Shown here piece by piece: positions 57,673 through 64,000 of a DNA stretch of 64,000 nucleotides. A program made the translations under genes and the position numbers. The notes below the pieces were generated by a model. The model was not told where the DNA came from, ran no database searches, and worked only from the letters and a program-made list of their open reading frames with translations. The DNA lies in the NCBI RefSeq assembly GCF_026262645.1, contig NZ_SHNO01000001.1:1922001-1986000 (forward strand), written 5' to 3'. Positions within the stretch are counted from its first letter, which is position 1. Every line of letters begins with the position of its first letter. This DNA is from Candidatus Marimicrobium litorale (GTDB lineage Bacteria; Pseudomonadota; Gammaproteobacteria; Pseudomonadales; Halieaceae).

Positions 57673-57702
57673 CCCTTTTGAATCAGCGTCAGCTGCAAAT
57701 CG

Positions 57703-57960
57703 CTAGGCACTCACCACCTGAACATACTTGCGGCTTTTAGGCCCGCGCTCGATGAACTCCACCCTGCCATCCATCGTGGCGAACAGCGTGTGGTCCTTGC
57801 CAATTCCGACGTTTTCACCCGCGTGGAAGCGTGTACCTCGCTGCCGCACGATGATGTTACCAGCCTTTACGGCCTCGCCACCAAAGCATTTTACACCGAG
57901 ACGTTTGCTGACTGAATCGCGACCGTTCCGGGTACTACCACCTGCTTTCTTATGTGCCAT
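57703..57960 (-). CDS. rpmA: Ribosomal protein bL27
   Basis: The 85-residue protein begins [16 protein letters not shown], the well-conserved N-terminus of bL27 that reaches the peptidyl transferase centre, and continues [23 protein letters not shown] and GKDHTLFAT. It follows rplU by 14 bases and is followed by a terminator. Confidence 0.98.
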   Translation of the reverse strand: MAHKKAGGSTRNGRDSVSKRLGVKCFGGEAVKAGNIIVRQRGTRFHAGENVGIGKDHTLFATMDGRVEFIERGPKSRKYVQVVSA

Positions 57961-57974
57961 TGTCGAGCTCCCCT

Positions 57975-58283
57975 TTAAGCCTTAATACCGGTTATCTTCA
58001 CCTCGGTGAACCACTGGCGATGACCAGTCTCTCTCCGGTAATGCTTACGGCGATTGAATTTTACAATTTTTACTTTCTTGTGTCGGCCGTGAGAGACCAC
58101 TTCCGCAGTGACCTTGCCGCCTTCCACCAAGGGGGTACCGATCTTTACCGCGTCACCGCCCACCATGAGAACCTTGTCGAACTCCACCACTTCACCGGTA
58201 GGAACTTCGATTTTTTCCAGCTTGAGAGTCTCACCCTCTACAACACGGTGTTGCTTACCACCGCTTTCAATAACCGCGTACAT
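57975..58283 (-). CDS. rplU: Ribosomal protein bL21
   Basis: The 102-residue protein has the bL21 pattern [14 protein letters not shown] at the start, then [13 protein letters not shown], and [21 protein letters not shown] near the end. It binds 23S rRNA in the large subunit. It is the first gene of the rplU-rpmA unit and is divergent from ispB. A short CCCTTG/CAAGGG hairpin (58325-58340) lies in its leader. Confidence 0.98.
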   Translation of the reverse strand: MYAVIESGGKQHRVVEGETLKLEKIEVPTGEVVEFDKVLMVGGDAVKIGTPLVEGGKVTAEVVSHGRHKKVKIVKFNRRKHYRRETGHRQWFTEVKITGIKA

Positions 58284-58566
58284 ACCCTTCTCCGTTTAAT
58301 TAGCCTGCTCGCATTCACATCAAGCCCTTGATACCAAGGGGGCAGAGACAGGCACAAACTTTGAGTTAACCCGGACGTACCCACACCACAGGATCGTCCA
58401 GAGGGCGGCGATTCTACGCAACTTGCGCACACAGGGCAAGCGCTATTTTTGCAGTAAAACAATGAGTTGCGCCACTTCCAGGAACAGCCGGGCCAACCCC
58501 AACCGCTTGACACTGCTGTGGCCCCGCCCTAGCATGCGCGGGCACTTTTCTTTACTTTCAGGCCTT

Positions 58567-59529
58567 ATGCAGGATATCCGCGCCACAGTCGCTGCCGAGT
58601 TCGACCAGGTCAACCAGCTCATCGTAGATCAGCTGCACTCGGACGTCGATATGGTGGAAAATATCGGCCACTACATTGTAGATGCGGGGGGCAAACGCCT
58701 GCGACCCTTGCTAGTCCTTCTCGCGGCGGCCGCTCTGGGCAAGAACGATGAAACCCATATTTCATTCGCCGCGGTCATAGAATTCGTTCATACGGCGACG
58801 TTGTTGCATGACGACGTAGTAGACATCTCCACTCTGCGGCGCGGCCGCCCCACCGCCAACGCGGAGTTTGGCAACGCGCCGTCCGTGCTGGTGGGTGATT
58901 TTCTCTACACCCGGGCATTTCAGCTCATGGTCGGGCTTGGGAACATGGAAATCATGACCCACATGGCGGAAACCACCAACACCATCGCAGAGGGAGAAGT
59001 CCTGCAGCTGGTGCGCGCGGGCAGCCCGGACACAGATGAAACACAGTATCTGGACGTGATAACCCGCAAAACGGCCATTCTGTTCGCCGCCGCCTGCTAC
59101 GGTGCGGCGACCCTGGCTGGAGCGAGCAATACCCAACGAGAGGCATTAGAGGAGTTCGGGCTAAATCTGGGCATCGCCTTCCAGATGGTTGATGACGCTC
59201 TGGATTACGACGGAGATCCTCATACCATGGGGAAAAATGTCGGAGACGACCTCACGGAAGGCAAAGTAACACTTCCCCTCATTCACGCATTGCGTACCGG
59301 CACTCCCGACGAAAAAAGCCTCCTGCGCCAGGCCATCACGGACAGAAGCGCGCAGAATATCGAAGCGGTTACCACAGCCGTGCAGCGCTGCGGCAGCCTC
59401 GAATACACCCGCGTGACCGCTCGCGAGTACAGAGACAGCGCCCTCAGGCAGCTCGCCAGTCTTCCTCCGGGCAAAGCCCGTGACACCCTCGAGCAGCTCG
59501 CGGCATTTTCAGTGAATCGCAACCGCTGA
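58567..59529 (+). CDS. ispB: Octaprenyl diphosphate synthase
   Basis: The ATG at MQDIRATVAAEF is chosen by comparison with the usual IspB start, giving 320 residues. It has GGKRLRP near residue 40, the first aspartate-rich motif LLHDDVVDIS with GRPTAN following, and the second FQMVDDALDYDGD. It extends farnesyl diphosphate to the side chain of ubiquinone. Its divergent position from rplU is common in gammaproteobacteria. The frame is open further upstream, but those residues are not conserved. Confidence 0.95.
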   Translation: MQDIRATVAAEFDQVNQLIVDQLHSDVDMVENIGHYIVDAGGKRLRPLLVLLAAAALGKNDETHISFAAVIEFVHTATLLHDDVVDISTLRRGRPTANAEFGNAPSVLVGDFLYTRAFQLMVGLGNMEIMTHMAETTNTIAEGEVLQLVRAGSPDTDETQYLDVITRKTAILFAAACYGAATLAGASNTQREALEEFGLNLGIAFQMVDDALDYDGDPHTMGKNVGDDLTEGKVTLPLIHALRTGTPDEKSLLRQAITDRSAQNIEAVTTAVQRCGSLEYTRVTAREYRDSALRQLASLPPGKARDTLEQLAAFSVNRNR

Positions 59530-59628
59530 CTCGCAAAGTTCGCTGCCACGACATCGCTGCTTGCCATTGCACCGGTAATGCCCTGTTCCTATACTCAACC
59601 CTGACATTCATCATTGCGGGACCGCTCG

Positions 59629-61263
59629 ATGACAGCGCGCGAGTTACTGACCCAACTGCCAGCATTTAAAGCTCTGCAGCAACAGGCCTCCGAGCTAAAA
59701 AACCAGTCAGTTATTGAACTGTTCGAACAGGACCCGCAACGGGGTGAGACTTATACCGTTGAAGCCGCCGGCCTGCAGCTGGATTACTCGAAGCACCTGA
59801 TCGACGATAACACCCTGGCAAGCCTTTCTGCATTGGCTGACCAGGCTGCAGTCTACAGTGGCATTACAGCGCTGTTTGAGGGCAGCCACGTAAACAATAC
59901 GGAGGATCGCCCGGCTTTGCATACACTGTTGCGCGCCAGCCGGGGAGACACCTTGCGAGAGCGGTTTGCCGATGTTTGCGCCGCCCGGGAACAGATGAAA
60001 GCCGTCGCCGACAAACTTAACCGAGGCGACCAGTCCGGATTCTCCGGCAAGACCATCACAGATGTTGTCAGCATCGGGATCGGCGGGTCAGATCTCGGCC
60101 CCCGACTCGTTACTGAAGCCCTGCAGCCTTACCAGGGCATTGTTCGCTGTCATTACGTAGCAAACGTGGATCCGGCGGACCTGGAGCAGACACTGGCGGA
60201 ACTGCATCCCGACAGCACACTGTTTATTGTCTGCTCAAAGTCATTTCTCACCGAGGAAACGCTTGCCAACGCGCTGTCTGCCCGCCAATGGCTGCTGCAG
60301 GCGGGCGCCTCAACGGCCGATCTGGACCTGCACTTCCTCGCGGTCACCAGCAACCTGCAGGCCGCGCAATCCTTTGGCATCAGCCCCTGTAACTGCCTGC
60401 CCCTGTGGGACTGGGTGGGAGGACGCTACTCGGTCTGGTCTGCGGTGGGACTCAGCTGTGCTATCGCCTTGGGATGGGAAAACTTCTGCGATTTTTTGGC
60501 GGGCGCCGAACGCATGGATGAACACTTCCGCCATAGCAGGGATTCAGACAACATGCCTCTGCTAATGAGCCTGCTCGAAATATGGTATTGCGATTTTCTC
60601 GGCGCAAAGAATCACGTCGTTCTGCCCTACGATCATGCTTTACGGCTCTTGCCGGACTTCCTCCAGCAACTGACCATGGAGAGCAATGGCAAGCGAGTCA
60701 GCGCTGCGGGACGGTCGCTGGACTACACTACTGCGCCGGCACTGTGGGGCTCCGCCGGTACTATTGGTCAGCACTCTTTTCACCAGTTGTTGCACCAGGG
60801 CCAGCTGCTCTGCCCCGCAGATTTCATCCTGCCGTTAAGCACACACACAGACAAGGCGGAGCAGCATAGCAAGCTGGTAGCGAACTGCCTCGCCCAGAGT
60901 CGCGCCATGCTGGTAGGACGCTCCCTGGAGGATGCCCGGTCTGCGCTGCTGGCGCGAGGCATGTCGGATGAAGAAGCGGAGGGGCTTGCGCCGCATCTGG
61001 TCATACCGGGTAACAGGCCAAACAGTATTATCACGCTAACTACTTTGACACCGGCAACGCTAGGGGCGTTGCTGGCCTTGTATGAGCACCGTACCTATTG
61101 CAGCGGCCTGCTCTGGGGCATCAACTCCTTCGATCAATGGGGGGTAGAATTGGGGAAGGAAATCAGTGCGGAGGTTCTCGAGCGCCTATCGGGAAAGGAA
61201 GGCAAAATCATGGACCCCGCCACAGAACGATTAATTAAAGCCTGGAAGGATACGCCGCAATAA
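59629..61263 (+). CDS. pgi: Glucose-6-phosphate isomerase
   Basis: From the ATG (MTARELLTQ) the protein has 544 residues; an in-frame TTG at 59614 would add five. It has the sugar-phosphate isomerase motifs IGIGGSDLGPRLVTEAL, VCSKSFLTEETLAN, WVGGRYSVWSAVGLS, and the C-terminal INSFDQWGVELGK. It interconverts glucose-6-phosphate and fructose-6-phosphate, which links glycolysis with the mannose and glucose nucleotide branches encoded just after it on the other strand. Confidence 0.96.
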   Translation: MTARELLTQLPAFKALQQQASELKNQSVIELFEQDPQRGETYTVEAAGLQLDYSKHLIDDNTLASLSALADQAAVYSGITALFEGSHVNNTEDRPALHTLLRASRGDTLRERFADVCAAREQMKAVADKLNRGDQSGFSGKTITDVVSIGIGGSDLGPRLVTEALQPYQGIVRCHYVANVDPADLEQTLAELHPDSTLFIVCSKSFLTEETLANALSARQWLLQAGASTADLDLHFLAVTSNLQAAQSFGISPCNCLPLWDWVGGRYSVWSAVGLSCAIALGWENFCDFLAGAERMDEHFRHSRDSDNMPLLMSLLEIWYCDFLGAKNHVVLPYDHALRLLPDFLQQLTMESNGKRVSAAGRSLDYTTAPALWGSAGTIGQHSFHQLLHQGQLLCPADFILPLSTHTDKAEQHSKLVANCLAQSRAMLVGRSLEDARSALLARGMSDEEAEGLAPHLVIPGNRPNSIITLTTLTPATLGALLALYEHRTYCSGLLWGINSFDQWGVELGKEISAEVLERLSGKEGKIMDPATERLIKAWKDTPQ

Positions 61264-61290
61264 ACCACGGCGCAGGCGCGCATCACGCAT

Positions 61291-62640
61291 TCAGCTGTCG
61301 ATGAGCGCCAGTAATTCTGCTGTCTTTGCTTGCATGAGTGCCGTATCACCCCGGCTTTCGACGTTGAGCCTGACTACGGGCTCCGTGTTTGACATTCGTA
61401 GGTTAAAACGCCAGTCGCCCATCGACATACTGAGGCCGTCCACGTGGCCGACGCTTTCCGCGTCGCCCGCATAGACTTCCTCAACCTTTGCCAACACAGC
61501 GACCGGTTCCGCGATGGTCCTGTTGATCTCGCCGCTGCAGGGATATTTCGCCATGCGCGCTGCCACCAGCTGCGACAGCGGTGCGCCACTGGCACACACC
61601 AGCCCGGTCACCAACAGCCAGGGAATCATGCCACTATCGCAGTACGCGAAGTCGCGAAAGTAATGGTGTGCGCTCATTTCTCCACCGTAGACCGCATTTT
61701 CAAGCCGCATACGCTCCTTGATGAAGGCATGGCCCGTCTTGCTCTGCACTGCTTCACCACCAGCGGATTCAACGATATCCACTGTATTCCACGTCAGACG
61801 AGGGTCATGCACGATTTTTGCCGGGCCGCCCTGCTGCAAAAACGCATCGGCCAGCAGACCTACCACGTAGTAGCCCTCGATAAAGGTGCCCTGCTCATCG
61901 AAGAAAAAGCACCGGTCGAAGTCGCCGTCCCACCCCAGGCCCATATCGGCCCCATGCGCCTGCACCGCCGCGATAGCCGCCGCTCGATTCTCCGGTAGCA
62001 ATGGGTTGGGCACCCCGTTGGGGAAATTGCCGTCCGCTTCATGGTGCAATTTAATAAATTCGAAGGGCAGGTGCTTTTCCAACAGATCAACCACCCGGCC
62101 GGCGCCTCCGTTACCCGCGTCGGTCACTATTTTTAAACCCTTCAGCTTATCGAAATCGACGTACGACAACAGGTGCTCTACGTAGGCCTCGGAAGTATCC
62201 AGTTGATACAGCGTGCCCCGCGTTACCGCCGGCGTAAACGCGTCTCTCTCCGCCAGGGCCTGAATGTCAAACAAGCCGGTGTCACCGGAAATTGGCCGAG
62301 ATTCCTCCCGCACAAATTTCATGCCGTTGTAGTCTTTCGGGTTATGGCTCGCAGTAATCGCGATGCCACCATCCATTCCCGCATGCGACGTTGCAAAATA
62401 GATTTCTTCCGTGCCGCACAACCCAATGTCATACACATCGACACCTTGCTCCAGCAAACCTTCCGAAACAGCGGCCTTGATAGACTCACTGCTCAGCCGG
62501 ATATCATGTCCGACCACAACCTGCTTCGGCTTGACCACCTCAGCATAGGCCCGGCCGATACGCCGGGCGATGTCTTCATTAAGTTGGTCTGGCACACGAC
62601 CGCGAACATCATACGCCTTGAAACAGGTTATTTTTTGCAC
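61291..62640 (-). CDS. Phosphomannomutase/phosphoglucomutase (ManB/AlgC type)
   Basis: The GTG at 62640 is chosen because it begins [14 protein letters not shown], the normal N-terminus, 11 bases after the galU stop; the product has 449 residues. It has the phosphoserine loop [18 protein letters not shown], the metal-binding [25 protein letters not shown] for sugar recognition, and the C-terminal [15 protein letters not shown]. It makes mannose-1-phosphate (and possibly glucose-1-phosphate) for GDP- and UDP-sugars. It is the last gene of the manC-galU-manB operon. Confidence 0.94.
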   Translation of the reverse strand: MQKITCFKAYDVRGRVPDQLNEDIARRIGRAYAEVVKPKQVVVGHDIRLSSESIKAAVSEGLLEQGVDVYDIGLCGTEEIYFATSHAGMDGGIAITASHNPKDYNGMKFVREESRPISGDTGLFDIQALAERDAFTPAVTRGTLYQLDTSEAYVEHLLSYVDFDKLKGLKIVTDAGNGGAGRVVDLLEKHLPFEFIKLHHEADGNFPNGVPNPLLPENRAAAIAAVQAHGADMGLGWDGDFDRCFFFDEQGTFIEGYYVVGLLADAFLQQGGPAKIVHDPRLTWNTVDIVESAGGEAVQSKTGHAFIKERMRLENAVYGGEMSAHHYFRDFAYCDSGMIPWLLVTGLVCASGAPLSQLVAARMAKYPCSGEINRTIAEPVAVLAKVEEVYAGDAESVGHVDGLSMSMGDWRFNLRMSNTEPVVRLNVESRGDTALMQAKTAELLALIDS

Positions 62641-62651
62641 GGGGAACTCGC

Positions 62652-63494
62652 TTAATCCTGGAGATAATAATTCTCGTAGACAAAATTGGTGGCTTCGACA
62701 AAACCGGGGACACTGCCGCAATCGAAGCGCCTGCCCTTGAACTTGTAAGCCATTACACAACCCTGTGCAGCCTGTGTTTGCAGCGCATCCGTGATCTGAA
62801 TCTCCCCGTTTGCGCCCGGGGAGGTATCCTGCAATATGTCGAAAATATCCGGAGTCAGTATGTAGCGTCCAATAATTGCCAGATTCGAGGGTGCGTCCGC
62901 GGGATCAGGTTTCTCTACCATCTCATCCACGCGGTAAATACCCGACTTCAGGCTCTCTCCCCGAATAACGCCATATTTGTGCGTCTCGTCTTCCGGCACT
63001 TCCTGAATCGCGACGATTGAGCAACGGAACTGACGGTACAGCTCGGCCATTTGAGCGAGCACGCCGGGACCGTTGTTAATACATAAATCGTCAGAAAGCA
63101 AAACGCCAAAAGGCTCATTCCCGATCAGGGGCCTACCGGTAAGCACGGCATGTCCAAGCCCTTTCATCTCACGTTGGCGCACGGTGGTGAACACGCCCTT
63201 GTCCAATACATCACGAATACTGGCGAGATACGCCTCCTTTCCACTACCGGATATCTGGTGTTCCAACTCATAACTGATATCAAAATGATCGGTAATCGTG
63301 CGCTTGCCGCGGCCCGTCACCATGGCGCAGGTCGTCATCCCCGCCTCGATCGCCTCCTCGACCCCGTACTGCACCAATGGCTTATTCACCACGGGCAACA
63401 TTTCCTTGGGCATACTTTTGGTCGCCGGAAGAAAACGGGTTCCATATCCAGCAACCGGAAACAAACACTTGGTAATCACGTCAGAATTCCCCAC
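62652..63494 (-). CDS. galU: UTP-glucose-1-phosphate uridylyltransferase
   Basis: The 280-residue protein starts at GTG and has the nucleotidyltransferase loop [20 protein letters not shown] near residue 12, [10 protein letters not shown] with the metal-binding aspartate, [21 protein letters not shown] and the C-terminal [20 protein letters not shown]. It makes UDP-glucose. It lies between the manC-type and manB-type genes, so UDP- and GDP-sugar precursors are made by a single transcript. Confidence 0.96.
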   Translation of the reverse strand: MGNSDVITKCLFPVAGYGTRFLPATKSMPKEMLPVVNKPLVQYGVEEAIEAGMTTCAMVTGRGKRTITDHFDISYELEHQISGSGKEAYLASIRDVLDKGVFTTVRQREMKGLGHAVLTGRPLIGNEPFGVLLSDDLCINNGPGVLAQMAELYRQFRCSIVAIQEVPEDETHKYGVIRGESLKSGIYRVDEMVEKPDPADAPSNLAIIGRYILTPDIFDILQDTSPGANGEIQITDALQTQAAQGCVMAYKFKGRRFDCGSVPGFVEATNFVYENYYLQD

Positions 63495-63503
63495 TCAAAC
63501 ACA

Positions 63504-64000
63504 CTACTTCGGGCTACGTCCGTAGACGTCCTCGAAACGAACAATGTCATCCTCACCCAGGTAGGAACCTGACTGAACTTCAATTAACTCCAAAGGACTC
63601 TGGCCCGGGTTGGCCAGTCGATGCTTATGGCCTAACGGTATATAGGTCGATTCGTCTTCCGCCAGCATAAACACTTTGTCCTCACAGGTCACCTCAGCGG
63701 TACCCTTCACTACAATCCAGTGCTCAGCGCGATGGTGATGCATTTGCAAAGACAATTGTTGCCCCGGATTAACAACAATGCGTTTTACCTGAAAGCCATC
63801 AGAGATTACCAGCGATTCGTAGGAACCCCACGGGCGGTATACACGTCGGTGCAGCGACGCTTCAGTCCGTCCCTGCGCTTTCAGCATCGTTACGATTCGT
63901 TTTACGTCCTGCACCTTGTCGCGATTCGCCACCAGCACCGCATCGGCTGTTTCTACAACAACCAGATTGTCGACACCGGTTGCGGCAACCAACCGCGAGT
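63504..64000 (-). CDS. Mannose-1-phosphate guanylyltransferase / mannose-6-phosphate isomerase (partial, N-terminus off right edge)
   Basis: Only the C-terminal part (about 165 residues) is present. It has [23 protein letters not shown], the end of the guanylyltransferase domain, and the cupin-type type II phosphomannose isomerase domain: [38 protein letters not shown] and [14 protein letters not shown] with the metal ligands. The bifunctional AlgA/ManC layout is indicated. It supplies GDP-mannose. The frame stays open to the window edge, and the first ATG inside the window is internal. Confidence 0.93.
   Translation of the reverse strand, partial: SRLVAATGVDNLVVVETADAVLVANRDKVQDVKRIVTMLKAQGRTEASLHRRVYRPWGSYESLVISDGFQVKRIVVNPGQQLSLQMHHHRAEHWIVVKGTAEVTCEDKVFMLAEDESTYIPLGHKHRLANPGQSPLELIEVQSGSYLGEDDIVRFEDVYGRSPK

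Noticed and set aside
62641-62760. N-terminal extension of the phosphomannomutase
   Set aside because: It overlaps galU; the GTG at 62640 gives the normal length and N-terminus.

Overview
The window looks like chromosome of a marine gammaproteobacterium. The order rplU-rpmA-obgE-proB facing a divergent ispB is the usual gammaproteobacterial arrangement. The mix of acyl-CoA dehydrogenases, a P450, DUF3237 and ABM proteins, and an RfaH/MarR-controlled exopolysaccharide locus would fit the Cellvibrionales/Halieaceae (OM60/NOR5) group; that placement is inference from gene content only. I saw no tRNA, rRNA, CRISPR array, IS element or prophage.

Region 1 (left edge to about 23.3 kb, almost all minus strand) is one large Wzx/Wzy-type exopolysaccharide locus. 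Reading in the direction of transcription it begins with a small secreted protein that has its own terminator. A conserved machinery block follows: CpsB-type PHP phosphatase, WecA/MraY-type initiating transferase, two tandem Wza-like export proteins, a Wzz/BY-kinase with a Gly-Tyr repeat tail, a membrane J-domain protein with a long Pro-Glu spacer, a TPR/jelly-roll protein and an O-antigen-ligase family protein. Next comes a control module: an RfaH/NusG-like antiterminator, a 19-bp palindrome, a perfect 12-base ops element and an EPS-type MarR regulator. Beyond it lies a more AT-rich variable block: DegT aminotransferase, WbqC, a divergent DegT-like protein, two sulfotransferases, flippase, glycosyltransferases, a second Wzy-like protein and a DUF616 glycosyltransferase cut by the left edge. 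The layout suggests RfaH-type antitermination switches on the distal sugar-assembly block and that the product may be sulfated. A frameshifted relic of the ligase gene's 3' end lies at 23.1-23.3 kb.

Region 2 (23.3-45.7 kb) holds mixed accessory and metabolic genes: TauD-like dioxygenase, ADP-ribosylglycohydrolase, a beta-propeller lipoprotein, a SulP transporter, a DUF4136 lipoprotein, a membrane sulfatase-fold protein, a third sulfotransferase, an MDR oxidoreductase, ThuA-like, ABM and DUF3237 proteins, a cytochrome P450, a two-RCK channel-like protein, a large M19/amidohydrolase-like lipoprotein, two uncharacterised proteins, an orphan terminator, an MFS transporter and two overlapping ABC1/UbiB kinases.

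Region 3 (45.7-55.2 kb) has a four-gene acyl-CoA dehydrogenase/GST operon, a GlpE-type rhodanese, ferrochelatase, an isoprenylcysteine-methyltransferase-like protein, a ZIP transporter and an aldehyde dehydrogenase preceded by a 9-bp dyad.

Region 4 (55.2 kb to right edge) is housekeeping: proB, obgE, rpmA, rplU, ispB, pgi, then a sugar-nucleotide operon (manC-type end, galU, manB/algC-type) that could supply the locus in region 1.
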